DNA of 64,000 bases, from the NCBI GenBank assembly GCA_046294345.1, contig JBKBJT010000013.1, forward strand, positions 16,053 to 80,052. Direction: 5' to 3'. Shown piece by piece: positions 31,768-41,071 of the stretch. How positions within the stretch are numbered: the stretch's first letter is position 1; every line of letters starts with the position of its first letter. A program made the translations under genes and the position numbers. Origin of the DNA: Ferrovibrio sp046294345. GTDB taxonomy: Bacteria; Pseudomonadota; Alphaproteobacteria; Ferrovibrionales; Ferrovibrionaceae. Under the pieces are notes generated by a model. The model was not told the origin of the DNA and searched no databases. It was given only the letters and a program-made list of their open reading frames with translations.

Positions 31768-32777
31768 TGAGCGACCTGACCGCCTTCATCGAAGGCCTGC
31801 CCAAGGCCGAACTGCATGTGCATATCGAGGGCACGTTCGAGCCCGAGCTGATGTATGCCCTGGCCCAGCGCAACAAGGTGCCCTTCCGGTATGCGTCGGT
31901 GGACGACCTGCGTGCCGCCTACCGGTTCGGCAACCTGCAGGATTTCCTCGACCTGTATTACCAGGGCATGGGCGTGCTGCAGACCGAACAGGATTTTTAT
32001 GACCTCGCCATGGCCTATCTGCGCCGGGCGGCGAAGCAGACTGTGCGGCATGCCGAAATCTTCTTCGATCCGCAGGGCCATACCGACCGCGGTGTGGCCT
32101 TCAAAACGGTGATCGATGGCCTGACGCGTGCGCTGGATGACGCGCGGCGCGAGCTGGGCCTGAGCGCCAGCCTGATCCTGTGTTTCCTGCGGCACCTCGA
32201 CGAGGAGAGCGCGTTAAAAACACTGGAAGACGCGCAGCCCTGGCGCGACCGTTTCATCGGTGTCGGCCTCGATTCATCGGAAAAGGGCCATCCGCCATCG
32301 AAATTCCAGCGCGTCTTCGCCAAGGCGCGCGCGCTCGGCCTGCATGCGGTGGCCCATGCCGGCGAGGAAGGCCCGCCCGAATATGTCTGGGAAGCGCTCG
32401 ATCTGCTGAAGGTCGAGCGGATCGACCATGGCAACCGCGCACTGGAGGATGCGAGGCTCACGGCACGGCTGGCGGAACTCAAAATGCCGCTTACCGTATG
32501 CCCGCTCTCCAACCTGAAGCTCTGCGTCGTGCACGACATGAAGGATCATCCACTGCGCCGCATGCTGCAGGCTGGGCTGGTGGCGACCTTGAATTCCGAC
32601 GATCCGGCCTATTTCGGCGGCTATGTGACCGAGAATTATCTCGCCGTGCAGCAGGCGCTGGATTTGAGCCGCGACGAGATCGTCACGCTGGCCGGCAACG
32701 GCTTCCGCGCCGCTTTCCTGGATGATGCGACGAAGCAGCGCCATCTCGCCGCCTTACAGGCATATTGCGCTAGCTGA
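31767..32777 (+). CDS. Adenine deaminase (adenosine-deaminase-family, Add-like)
   Basis: A 336-residue zinc amidohydrolase. Ligand motifs are KAELHVHIEGTF (HxH near residue 16), HAVAHAGEEGPPEYVWEAL (His and catalytic Glu near 195), RIDHGNRALED and NSDDPAYFGGYV (Asp pair near 275). The EIFFDPQGHTDRGVAF block is characteristic of bacterial enzymes shown to prefer adenine over adenosine. With the guanine deaminase at 9957 it would feed purine breakdown through hypoxanthine. Specificity is a family inference. Confidence 0.85.
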   Translation: MSDLTAFIEGLPKAELHVHIEGTFEPELMYALAQRNKVPFRYASVDDLRAAYRFGNLQDFLDLYYQGMGVLQTEQDFYDLAMAYLRRAAKQTVRHAEIFFDPQGHTDRGVAFKTVIDGLTRALDDARRELGLSASLILCFLRHLDEESALKTLEDAQPWRDRFIGVGLDSSEKGHPPSKFQRVFAKARALGLHAVAHAGEEGPPEYVWEALDLLKVERIDHGNRALEDARLTARLAELKMPLTVCPLSNLKLCVVHDMKDHPLRRMLQAGLVATLNSDDPAYFGGYVTENYLAVQQALDLSRDEIVTLAGNGFRAAFLDDATKQRHLAALQAYCAS

Positions 32778-33675
32778 CCTTCGTCTTCACCGCGCCCACC
32801 AGCCAGTCGCGGAAGGCGCGCAGCGCCGGATCGTTGCGCCGCGCCTCCGGATAGAACAGGCAATAGGCCTGCTTGCTGTGCAGCAATTCGGGAAACGGTG
32901 CCACCAGGCTGCCATCGGCCAGTTCCTGTTCGACCAGGAAACGCGGCACGATGGCCGCGCCCAGGCCCACCACCGCCGCCTGCACCACCATGGCGAACTG
33001 GCCGTAACGCGGCCCCAGCGGCACCGGCGGACAGGCCACGCCGACCAGCGCGAACCAGTCGGCCCAGGCCGAGGGCCGCGTCGATTGCTGGATCAATGGA
33101 ATCTTGAACAGGTCTTCCGGTTTCTTGATGCGCTGGCCGGCCAGCAGCTTTTTCGACAGCACCGGGATCAGGTCTTCCTCGATCAGCTTGTCGACCACGG
33201 CGCCGGGCCAGACCGGATCGCCGAACGAGATCGCGGCATCCAGCGGCTCGGCGGCGAAGTCGAAGCTTTCGATGCGGGTCGGCAGGTTGATGGTGATCTG
33301 CGGATGTTTGGCGGCGAAACCCGGCAGGCGCGGGATCAGCCAGCGCGTGCCGAAGGTAGGCAGGGTTGCGATGTTCAGCGTGGCGTTGCCGCCGCGCGCG
33401 GCCATGGTGTTCACCGTGGCGGTGCCGATGCGGCCCAAAGCCTCCTGCAACTCGCGGGCATAGGCGGCACCGGCCGGCGTCAGCACCACACGCTGGCGGA
33501 TACGCTCGAACAGGGTGAGGCCGAGGATATCCTCCAGCAGCTGCACGCGCCGGCTGATCGCCGCCTGGCTGACATTCAGCTCCTTCGAGGCGGCGGTGAA
33601 GCTCTCGTGCCGGGCGGCGGCCTCGAAGGCCATCAGGGCGGAAAGCGGCGGCAGGAAGCGGCGCGACAGGGCCAA
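32770..33675 (-). CDS. LysR-family regulator (GcvA-like), TTG start
   Basis: A 301-residue LysR regulator with an N-terminal helix-turn-helix (ALMAFEAAARHESFTAASKE, then LNVSQAAISRRVQLLE) and a periplasmic-binding-like effector domain. The start is TTG at 33675 because GGAGG lies 8 nt upstream and the family sequence begins there. It diverges from gcdH, and the region between holds ATTATCAAGTAAT. Such regulators next to glutaryl-CoA dehydrogenase usually control it. Its 3' end overlaps the adenine deaminase gene by 8 nt. Confidence 0.9.
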   Translation of the reverse strand: MALSRRFLPPLSALMAFEAAARHESFTAASKELNVSQAAISRRVQLLEDILGLTLFERIRQRVVLTPAGAAYARELQEALGRIGTATVNTMAARGGNATLNIATLPTFGTRWLIPRLPGFAAKHPQITINLPTRIESFDFAAEPLDAAISFGDPVWPGAVVDKLIEEDLIPVLSKKLLAGQRIKKPEDLFKIPLIQQSTRPSAWADWFALVGVACPPVPLGPRYGQFAMVVQAAVVGLGAAIVPRFLVEQELADGSLVAPFPELLHSKQAYCLFYPEARRNDPALRAFRDWLVGAVKTKVS

Positions 33676-33689
33676 GGTGATAACCTCCG

Positions 33690-33702
33690 ATTATCAAGTA
33701 AT
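33690..33702. promoter_or_regulatory. LysR-type operator candidate ATTATCAAGTAAT
   Basis: ATTA and TAAT arms around a 5-bp centre, 15 nt from the LysR start codon and about 110 nt from gcdH. The position suits autoregulation and control of the divergent gcdH operon. Confidence 0.45.
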
Positions 33703-33812
33703 AGCGAGAATTCGTTTGCCTGCCAATCGCCGGTCTGACAGCTTGCCGGGCCAGAGCAAGGGGCCATATCCCCCTGCAAGAGAACCAGAACCACCCGTCC
33801 GAGGATATCGCC

Positions 33813-35006
33813 ATGAACGCGCAAGCTCCTGCCGCCAAAGCCGTTTTCAAGTGGGAAGACCCCTTCAACCTGGAAGCCGAGCTGACCGAGGACGAGCGCC
33901 TGATCCGCGATACCGCCCGCGAATACTGCCAGTCCAAGCTGCTGCCGCGCGTGAAGGAAGCCTTCCGCGAGGAAAAGACCGACCCGGCGATCTTCCGCGA
34001 GATGGGGGAACTGGGCCTGCTGGGTTCGATGATCGAGGGTTATGGCTGCGCCGGCGCCTCCTATGTCGCCTATGGCCTGGTGGCGCGTGAGGTCGAGGCC
34101 GTCGATTCCGGCTACCGCTCGATGATGAGCGTGCAGTCCAGCCTGGTGATGTATCCGATCTATGCCTATGGCACCGAGGCCCAGCGCGAGAAGTATCTGC
34201 CCAAGCTGGCTTCGGGTGAATGGATCGGCTGCTTCGGCCTGACCGAGCCCGACCACGGCTCCGATCCGGGCGGCATGAAGACCCGCGCCAAGAAGGTGGC
34301 CGGCGGTTATGAGCTGACCGGCGCCAAGATGTGGATTTCCAACTCGCCGCTGGCGCAGGTCTTCGTCGTCTGGGCCAAGACGGAAGATGGCATCATCCGC
34401 GGCTTCATCCTCGAGAAGGGCATGAAGGGCCTGTCGGCGCCGAAGATCAACGGCAAGCTCAGCCTGCGTGCCTCGATCACCGGCGAGATCGTCATGGACG
34501 GCGTGTTCGTGCCGGACGAGAACCTGCTGCCCAACGTGCAGGGCCTGAAGGGGCCTTTCGGCTGCCTGAACAGCGCCCGCTACGGCATCGCCTGGGGCGC
34601 CATGGGCGCGGCCGAGGCCTGCTGGCACCAGGCGCGCCAGTATGTGCTGGACCGCAAGCAGTTCAATCGCCCGCTGGCGGCCAACCAGATCATCCAGCTC
34701 AAGCTGGCCAATATGCAGACCGAGATCGCGCTGGGTCTGAACGCCGCCCTGCGCGTCGGCCGCCTGCGCGATGCCGGCCAGGAAACGCCGGAAATGATCT
34801 CGCTGATCAAGCGCAACAATTGCGGCAAGGCCCTGGATATCGCCCGCTGGGCGCGCGACATGCACGGCGGCAACGGCATCCACGAGGATTATCACGTGAT
34901 GCGCCACCTGGTGAATCTGGAGACGGTGAACACCTACGAGGGCACGCATGACGTCCATGCGCTGATCCTCGGCCGCGCCCAGACCGGCATCCAGGCCTTC
35001 TATTAA
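33813..35006 (+). CDS. gcdH: Glutaryl-CoA dehydrogenase
   Basis: A 397-residue acyl-CoA dehydrogenase close to glutaryl-CoA dehydrogenase, which oxidises and decarboxylates glutaryl-CoA to crotonyl-CoA in lysine, tryptophan and glutarate breakdown. Landmarks are the N-terminal FKWEDPFNLEAELTEDERLI, the FAD/substrate blocks GCFGLTEPDHGSDPGGM and KMWISNSPLA, and the catalytic Glu376 in NTYEGTHDVH. The CoA-transferase gene follows after 34 nt; together they form a glutarate module under the LysR regulator. Confidence 0.95.
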   Translation: MNAQAPAAKAVFKWEDPFNLEAELTEDERLIRDTAREYCQSKLLPRVKEAFREEKTDPAIFREMGELGLLGSMIEGYGCAGASYVAYGLVAREVEAVDSGYRSMMSVQSSLVMYPIYAYGTEAQREKYLPKLASGEWIGCFGLTEPDHGSDPGGMKTRAKKVAGGYELTGAKMWISNSPLAQVFVVWAKTEDGIIRGFILEKGMKGLSAPKINGKLSLRASITGEIVMDGVFVPDENLLPNVQGLKGPFGCLNSARYGIAWGAMGAAEACWHQARQYVLDRKQFNRPLAANQIIQLKLANMQTEIALGLNAALRVGRLRDAGQETPEMISLIKRNNCGKALDIARWARDMHGGNGIHEDYHVMRHLVNLETVNTYEGTHDVHALILGRAQTGIQAFY

Positions 35007-35040
35007 GTCCATCGTCACGGTCGGAAACGGAGGCGCCGGC

Positions 35041-36261
35041 ATGCGCGCGCTGGACGATATCCTCGTGCTCGACTTAAGCCGCGTGCTGGCCGGGCCCTGG
35101 TGCACCCAGAACCTGGCCGATCTCGGCGCCACCGTGATCAAGGTGGAAAAGCCGGGCGAGGGCGACGACACGCGCAAATGGGGCCCGATCTACCTGAAGG
35201 ATCCCGAGACCGGCGCGCGTGCCGATTCGGCCTATTATCTCGCGGCCAATCGCGGCAAGCGCTCGATCACAGTCGACATGGCGACACAGGAAGGTCAGCA
35301 GATCCTGCGCGATCTGGCGGCGAAGGCCGATGTGGTGGTCGAGAATTACAAACTCGGCGGCCTGAAGAAATACGGCCTGGATTACGACAGCCTGTCGAAG
35401 GTCAATCCACGGCTGGTCTACTGCTCGATCACCGGCTTTGGCCAGACCGGGCCTTATGCGCCGCGTGCCGGCTACGATTTCATCATCCAGGGCATGGGCG
35501 GACTGATGAGCGTGACCGGCGAACGCGACGGGCTGCCCGGCGGCGGCCCGCAGAAGGCCGGCGTGGCTTTGGCCGATGTGATGACCGGGCTTTATTCGAC
35601 CATCGCCATCCTGGGTGCGCTGAACCAGCGGCACCGCTCCGGCAGGGGCCAGTATATCGACATGGCCCTGCTGGATGTGCAGGTGGCGGCGCTCGCCAAC
35701 CAGGCGACCTACTACCTGATCGGCCATGAAGTGCCGCAGCGCATGGGCAACGGCCACGCCGCCATTGTGCCCTACCAGAGCTTCCCGACGTCAGACGGCC
35801 ATGTGATCATCGCGGTCGGCAATGACGGGCAGTTCGCCAAGCTGGCGGATGAACTCGGCCATCCGGAATGGAAAAGCGATCCGCGCTTCGCCACCAATAT
35901 CGAGCGCCTGCATCATCGCGCCGAAGTGGTCGCCGCCATCGAGGCGGAAACGAAAAAGCGCACCATCGACGACCTGATCGCGGCGCTGGAAAAACGCCAG
36001 GTGCCCTGCGGCCCGATCAACACGGTGGACCGCGTCTTCGCCGATCCGCATGTGCAGGCGCGCGGCTTGCAGAAAACCGTGCCGCATACGCAGCAGGGCT
36101 CGCTGCCCAGCGTGGCCAGCCCGCTGCGCCTGTCGGATTCGCCCGTGGCCTACGACCGCGGCCCGCCCCTGCTGGGCGAGCATACCGACGAAGTGCTGCG
36201 CGAGGTGCTTGGCTTCGACGCCGCGAAACTCGACAGCCTGCGCAAGGCCAAGGTCATCTGA
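35041..36261 (+). CDS. CaiB/BaiF family (class III) CoA-transferase
   Basis: A 406-residue formyl-CoA-transferase-type enzyme: ILVLDLSRVLAGPWCTQNLADLG at the N-terminus, VVVENYKLGGLKKYGLDY near residue 100, and the active-site region GGGPQKAGVALADVMTGLYST near 175. Paired with gcdH it most likely activates glutarate with succinyl-CoA, as human SUGCT does. GGAGGCG lies 5 nt before the ATG. Confidence 0.9.
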   Translation: MRALDDILVLDLSRVLAGPWCTQNLADLGATVIKVEKPGEGDDTRKWGPIYLKDPETGARADSAYYLAANRGKRSITVDMATQEGQQILRDLAAKADVVVENYKLGGLKKYGLDYDSLSKVNPRLVYCSITGFGQTGPYAPRAGYDFIIQGMGGLMSVTGERDGLPGGGPQKAGVALADVMTGLYSTIAILGALNQRHRSGRGQYIDMALLDVQVAALANQATYYLIGHEVPQRMGNGHAAIVPYQSFPTSDGHVIIAVGNDGQFAKLADELGHPEWKSDPRFATNIERLHHRAEVVAAIEAETKKRTIDDLIAALEKRQVPCGPINTVDRVFADPHVQARGLQKTVPHTQQGSLPSVASPLRLSDSPVAYDRGPPLLGEHTDEVLREVLGFDAAKLDSLRKAKVI

Positions 36262-36273
36262 TCATCTGAGGCT

Positions 36274-37230
36274 TCAGCCAGCGCGGGCCGACCGCGTCGT
36301 TTTCACCTGCCGCTGCGCGACGCGCGGCCGCCGGCCGTAATTGCGGTTGGCGCCGCTCGCCACCGAGACGAGCTGGTTGATCGGCCGGGCCAGCGATTCC
36401 TCCTTCGGCCGCGAGAAGAACAGCTCGGCATGGAACAGGCCATCGGCCTCCTTGCCGGCCGCGCTGAGACCGCGCTTGGCCAGTGCCTCCAGCGTGCCGC
36501 GCATTTCCTCCTCGTCGTGGAAGCGCCGCTGCACGAAGGTGGCGCCTTCGAATTTCTGCGTCACCAGGCCCTGGCGGGCCAGGGTTTTGGCGATGTCGCC
36601 GTAATCGAACATGCGCAGCACGAAGGAGGCGACCCAGGGCGCCTCGCCATTGGCGGTGCAGACGGCGAGTTTCTCGAAGGTCTTGTTGGTGACGTAGCCG
36701 ACGCAGCCGGTCGACACGATCAGGTCGACTTCCGAAAGCAGTTTCGCCGCATCGGTCGGAATCTCCCCGCTTTCAAGGTCGGCGACGATGCCGTGATCCA
36801 GGATGCCGCAATGCAGGCCGTAGGCCACCGCCTGCGGCGAGATGTCGAGGCCGATCACGCGGATGTCGCGCTTGCGCGGCCAGGACGCGAAATAATGGCG
36901 GTCGAGGGCCAGTATCTCGTCGGCGCCGAGCTGCTGGTAGGTCAGGATGTCGTAGCGTTCGGTCAGGTGATCGTAATCGATGGCATATTTCATCAGCGCC
37001 GCATTCACGCCGTAGGAACAGCCCAGGTCGAGCACGGTGATCGGCCCGCCCTTGGCGCGCTGGCGGGCCTCGATCAACTGGTCGAAGACCGGCCGCGCCA
37101 GATGCGGGATCACATAGCCCAGTGCACCCAGCGTGCGGAAATAGGCGCGCGGATCGGGCTGCACGTAGATCGCGGAGAAATCCGCCTTGCTGCGGTTGAT
37201 ATCGGAAAAATCCGTGGCGGTTGCGGACAT
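36274..37230 (-). CDS. Class I SAM-dependent methyltransferase
   Basis: A 318-residue protein with the SAM motif ITVLDLGCSYGVNAAL near residue 67 and acidic motif IRVIGLDISPQAVAYGL near 125. The C-terminal region contains LFFSRPKEE. GAGGGGAA lies about 7 nt before the ATG at 37230; a longer frame to 37377 lacks support. It converges on the CoA-transferase gene. The substrate is unknown. Confidence 0.8.
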   Translation of the reverse strand: MSATATDFSDINRSKADFSAIYVQPDPRAYFRTLGALGYVIPHLARPVFDQLIEARQRAKGGPITVLDLGCSYGVNAALMKYAIDYDHLTERYDILTYQQLGADEILALDRHYFASWPRKRDIRVIGLDISPQAVAYGLHCGILDHGIVADLESGEIPTDAAKLLSEVDLIVSTGCVGYVTNKTFEKLAVCTANGEAPWVASFVLRMFDYGDIAKTLARQGLVTQKFEGATFVQRRFHDEEEMRGTLEALAKRGLSAAGKEADGLFHAELFFSRPKEESLARPINQLVSVASGANRNYGRRPRVAQRQVKTTRSARAG

Positions 37231-37455
37231 GGCGGCTTCCCCTCTGGTGATTGCGGGCACGGATCGCCCGACAGCAAAATGCCCGAAGGCTGTCTGCCGT
37301 GACCGGCATCCAGACATGGACGATGCTGCTTTTTCGTTTGCACGCCGAGGATAACCAAAAGCGGCCGGCGAACGCAAAGATTGCGGCCCGCTTGTGCGGA
37401 TTATCGCGCTATGTTCGCGAATATTGCCGTTCTGTCCGGCACGATGAGCGTCGGT

Positions 37456-38133
37456 TCAGAGTTTGAGTCGATAGCCGAGATTCTCTTCCGTCACCAGGCG
37501 CTTCGGCTGGTCGGGATTGTCTTCCAGCTTCTGGCGCAGGCGCCAGATCAGCACACGCAACGTGGCGCGCGACTGGTCGTCGTCGCGCTGCCAGAGTTCG
37601 CGCGTGATGTCGTCGAACAGCACGATCTGCCCGGCATAATCGAACAACAGGCCGACCAGGCGGTTTTCCATCGCGGTCAGTCGGATGGCATTACCCTTGT
37701 GCCAGATCTGGGCGCGGCTGCGGTCGATGCGGAAATCGCCCAGCTCGTCGCGGTTGTTGGCCGGATTGGCGCGGCGCAGCACGGCCCGCACGCGGGCGAT
37801 CAGTTCGGCGACGTCGAAGGGCTTGGTGATGTAGTCGTCAGCGCCGTTCGACAACGCCTCGACCTTGGCATTGCGGTGTTCCTCGCCCGAGACGACGATG
37901 ATCGGCACGCGTGAGCGTTTGCGCACGGCGGCGAGCACATCCTCGCCCCGCATCATCGGCAGGCCGAGGTCGAGCAGCATCAGCTGTACCGGCTGGCTTT
38001 CCAGCGCGGCCAGCGCCGCATCGCCATCGCCGGCCTCGCCGACCCGGTGGCCGGCGGCCTCAAGGATGCCGCGCATGGTCTGTCGCATCGAAGCCGAGTC
38101 TTCGACAATAAGGATGTATTCGCCGGTCGGCAT
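37456..38133 (-). CDS. Orphan OmpR-family response regulator
   Basis: A 225-residue regulator: receiver with acidic residues in LIVEDSASMRQT, phospho-Asp in LMLLDLGLPMMRGED (near 54), Ser in IIVVSGEEH and Lys in YITKPFDVAELIARVRAVLRR; winged helix with IRLTAMENRLVGLLFDYAGQ and a C-terminal NLGYRLKL. No kinase gene is next to it. An imperfect palindrome GTAGACGTACTGCTAC (38192-38207) upstream may be its own operator. Confidence 0.9.
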   Translation of the reverse strand: MPTGEYILIVEDSASMRQTMRGILEAAGHRVGEAGDGDAALAALESQPVQLMLLDLGLPMMRGEDVLAAVRKRSRVPIIVVSGEEHRNAKVEALSNGADDYITKPFDVAELIARVRAVLRRANPANNRDELGDFRIDRSRAQIWHKGNAIRLTAMENRLVGLLFDYAGQIVLFDDITRELWQRDDDQSRATLRVLIWRLRQKLEDNPDQPKRLVTEENLGYRLKL

Positions 38134-38440
38134 AACGTCGCGTCCCCGTTTTTCCTGACGGGGTATTACGCCAGGTCGCGGCGCAAGTAATGTAGACGTA
38201 CTGCTACGTTACCGGATTTTTATCTGTCTGCTGCCGAATTCCGGGCCGGATTACAGATTCGTAATCCGGTGCCGGGGCGGTTCGGCGGGCGGCGCGGCTA
38301 CCGGGCAGGCATTCCCCGGGCGGCATTTGTCACAGGGGCGGGTGGAACAACGGGCGCCCATGGCTGTTTGGCATGCATCGCTGCCACGGCAGCAGGATTT
38401 TCGACCAGCCCAGCTTGAACCAGCCCGGAAAGGATGCCCC
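38134..38440. promoter_or_regulatory. Regulatory gap between response regulator and hemerythrin genes
   Basis: A 307-bp divergent region. It holds an imperfect 16-bp palindrome GTAGACGTACTGCTAC at 38192-38207, and a perfect 9-bp stem CCGGATTAC (38246-38254) with GTAATCCGG (38261-38269) around a 6-nt loop. Frames starting at 38327 run into the hemerythrin gene but have no ribosome site. No other gene is seen. Confidence 0.5.
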
Positions 38441-38917
38441 ATGCCCGAGATCACCGCCCTGCTGCGCCAGGAACATGACGAAGCCCTCACGCTTGCCGAC
38501 CGGCTCTGCCAGGAAGAAGACGACGCCAAGGCGCGGCGCGAGATCTTCCACCAGCTCAAGGAGGCCCTCACGCTGCATTCCCGCGCGGAGGAGGCAGCCG
38601 TCTACGAGGCCCTGAAAGACTGCAAGGACGACGAGGACGCCGTGAAGATGGGTCATGAAGGCTATGTCGAGCATGCCCTGGTCGACTACCTGTTCGAGAA
38701 GCTGACGCGGTCCAGCGCCACCACCAGTCCGTCCTGGAGCGCCCATGCCATGGTGCTGAAGGAACTGCTCGAACACCATGTGGAGGAAGAGCAGGGCGAG
38801 GCCTTCGAACTGCTGGACAAGCATTTCGATGCGGCGGAGCGCGAAAAGATGGCCGAGGCCTTCCTGGCGGCCAAGGAAACCGCCGCCGCCGGCAAGACGC
38901 CGCGCAGCGCGGCCTAG
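38441..38917 (+). CDS. Hemerythrin-like HHE-domain protein
   Basis: A 158-residue four-helix protein with iron-ligand histidines in LLRQEHDEALTLADRL, ALTLHSRAEEAAVYEAL, HEGYVEHALVDYLFEKL and LLEHHVEEEQGEAF, the HHE pattern of bacterial hemerythrins. The C-terminus is Ala/Lys-rich. AAGGA lies about 7 nt before the ATG at 38441. It may sense or store O2 or NO; the orphan response regulator diverges from it. It ends 4 nt into the convergent transporter gene. Confidence 0.88.
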   Translation: MPEITALLRQEHDEALTLADRLCQEEDDAKARREIFHQLKEALTLHSRAEEAAVYEALKDCKDDEDAVKMGHEGYVEHALVDYLFEKLTRSSATTSPSWSAHAMVLKELLEHHVEEEQGEAFELLDKHFDAAEREKMAEAFLAAKETAAAGKTPRSAA

Positions 38918-39813
38918 CTTCGGAGGCGGGCCGGGGGCGCGTTCACCAGCCAGATGCCGAAGGCCACCAGGGCCAGTGCGCCCAGCAGGGTGAGCGAGAG
39001 CGGCTCGTTCAGGTACAGCGCGCCGCCGGCCACGCCGAAAACCGGCGTGAGGAAGGAAAAGGCCGACAGCCGCGACACCGGATACCGCGTCATCATCCAG
39101 AACCAGGCGAGGTAGCTCACTGCCGCCACCGCCACGGTCTGGAAGGCCAGCGAGCCGATCACAAAAGCCGTGGCCGGGATGGCCAGGCTTTCCCCGCTGA
39201 GCAGGGCGGCGAGCAGCAGCATCGGGCCGGACACGGCGAGCTGATAGAGCAGCGTCTTATAGGGGCTGACCAGCCGCAGTTTCGAGCCCTTGATCAGCAG
39301 GGTGGTGGCCGCCCACAGGATGGCGGCCGCCACCATCAGGGCGTCGCCCAGCATCTCGTCTGGCTGCGGCGCCTGCAGGCGGCCGGCAAAGGTGAGCACC
39401 ACGCCCAGGAAGGCCAACAGCAGGCCGATCCACTGCAGCCGCCCGATGCGCTCGCCGGGGATAAACAGATGCGAGCCCAGCGCGACCCAGAAGGGCGCGG
39501 TGTAGAGCAGGATCGCGGCGCGCGAGGCGGTGGTGAACGTCAGGCCGTAGAACAACAGGCCGAATTCCGTACCGAACAGCAACCCGGCGCCCAGGCCGGG
39601 CCACAGGCTGCCGTCGCGCTGCCACAGCGGAATGCGGCGCCAGGTCATCCACAGCCAGACCAGCAACGCCGCTCCGGCCGAGCGCAGCCCGGCCTGCAGC
39701 AGCGGCGAGACGAAGTCGGCGGTGATCTTGATCACCACCTGCTGGATGCCCCAGCTCAGGCATAGAACGGTCATCAGGCCGATGGCGAGGCCATCGAGGC
39801 GGGAATGCTGCAT
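38914..39813 (-). CDS. EamA-family drug/metabolite transporter (1)
   Basis: A 299-residue protein with ten hydrophobic helices in two EamA halves. Helix 1 is LAIGLMTVLCLSWGIQQVVIKI and the second half includes TAFVIGSLAFQTVAVAAVSYLAWFWM. It exports small metabolites of unknown identity. It is convergent with the hemerythrin gene and overlaps its end. Confidence 0.9.
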   Translation of the reverse strand: MQHSRLDGLAIGLMTVLCLSWGIQQVVIKITADFVSPLLQAGLRSAGAALLVWLWMTWRRIPLWQRDGSLWPGLGAGLLFGTEFGLLFYGLTFTTASRAAILLYTAPFWVALGSHLFIPGERIGRLQWIGLLLAFLGVVLTFAGRLQAPQPDEMLGDALMVAAAILWAATTLLIKGSKLRLVSPYKTLLYQLAVSGPMLLLAALLSGESLAIPATAFVIGSLAFQTVAVAAVSYLAWFWMMTRYPVSRLSAFSFLTPVFGVAGGALYLNEPLSLTLLGALALVAFGIWLVNAPPARLRS

Positions 39814-39875
39814 GTCTGGTTTTATGGTCCTGCGCGAGACGGAAGTGCCCGACTATAACAAAGCCGCCGCCGCGC

Positions 39876-40991
39876 CTACAGGGTGAGTTTCAGCTGCGCG
39901 CCGCCTTCGTCGCTGCTTTCCTCGCGGGCCGGTTCCTCCAGCGAGGACAACGTCACGCCCAGCAGGCGGATGCCTTTCGGCGTGGGAAACACCCCGGCCA
40001 GCAGTTCGAAGGCGATGCCCAGCAGGTCGGCGGCGGATGCCAGCGGCATCTGCTGCGTGCGGCTGCGGGTGATCTGCTGGAAATCGGCGTATTTCACCTT
40101 CAGCGTCACGGTGCGGCCGCGGATACTGTGCTTTTCGCAATAGCGCCAGACCTTGTCGGCCACCTTCTCCACCTCTGCCTGCGCCTCCTCCAGCGCGAAC
40201 AGGTCGGCCGCGAAGGTGTCTTCCGCGCCCACCGATTTGCGGATGCGGTCGGGCCGCACCGGGCGTTCGTCCACGCCGCGCGCGATCCAGTAATAGAAAT
40301 GTCCCGTCTTGCCGAAATGCTGCTGCAGGAAAGGCAGCGACCGCTCGCGCAGGTCGGCGCCGGTCTCGATCCCCAAGCGGTTCATCTTCGCCGCCGTGGC
40401 CGGGCCGATGCCGTGGAATTTGCCCACCGGCAGGCTTTCCACGAAGGCGGCGCCCATCCTGGGCGTGATCACGAAGAGGCCATCTGGCTTGTTGTGGTCG
40501 GAGGCCAGCTTGGCCAGGAACTTGTTGTACGACACGCCGGCCGAGGCCGTCAGCTGCGTCTCGGCGCGGATGCGGGCCCGGATCTCCTCGGCGATCTGCG
40601 TGGCCGAGGCAATGCCCTTCAGATTCTGCGTCACGTCCAGATAAGCCTCGTCCAGCGACAGCGGCTCGATCAGCGGCGTGTAGTCGGCGAAGATGGCGCG
40701 GATCTGCTGCGAGATCGCGCGGTAGGCATCGAAGCGCGGTTTCACGAAGATCAGCTCTGGGCATTTGCGCTTCGCCGTCACCGACGGCATGGCCGAGCGC
40801 ACGCCGAATTTGCGCGCCTCGTAGCTGGCGGCCGCCACCACGCCGCGTTCGCGCGAACCGCCCACCGCGACCGGCCTGCCGCGCAGATCGGGATTGTCGC
40901 GCTGCTCGACCGAGGCATAGAAGGCATCCATGTCGACATGGATGATCTTGCGGACCGGCGCTGGTGCGGTGGTTTCAGCCGAATCGCTCAT
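39876..40991 (-). CDS. dinB: DNA polymerase IV (DinB)
   Basis: A 371-residue Y-family polymerase for translesion synthesis. The catalytic carboxylates are in IIHVDMDAFYASVEQRDNP (N-terminus) and PLSLDEAYLDVT (near residue 110). Fingers and palm include AAASYEARKFGVRSAMP, and the helix-hairpin-helix is KFHGIGPATAAKMNRLG; the little-finger domain follows. The ATG at 40991 is preferred to the TTG at 41021. No LexA box is obvious upstream. Confidence 0.95.
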   Translation of the reverse strand: MSDSAETTAPAPVRKIIHVDMDAFYASVEQRDNPDLRGRPVAVGGSRERGVVAAASYEARKFGVRSAMPSVTAKRKCPELIFVKPRFDAYRAISQQIRAIFADYTPLIEPLSLDEAYLDVTQNLKGIASATQIAEEIRARIRAETQLTASAGVSYNKFLAKLASDHNKPDGLFVITPRMGAAFVESLPVGKFHGIGPATAAKMNRLGIETGADLRERSLPFLQQHFGKTGHFYYWIARGVDERPVRPDRIRKSVGAEDTFAADLFALEEAQAEVEKVADKVWRYCEKHSIRGRTVTLKVKYADFQQITRSRTQQMPLASAADLLGIAFELLAGVFPTPKGIRLLGVTLSSLEEPAREESSDEGGAQLKLTL

Positions 40992-41071
40992 GCCGGCAGA
41001 ATCCCGCGCGACGCGCGGCAATGCCAGTGCCGGGTTGGGGATTTTTGCGGCCGGTCCCCGCGATCACGGCC

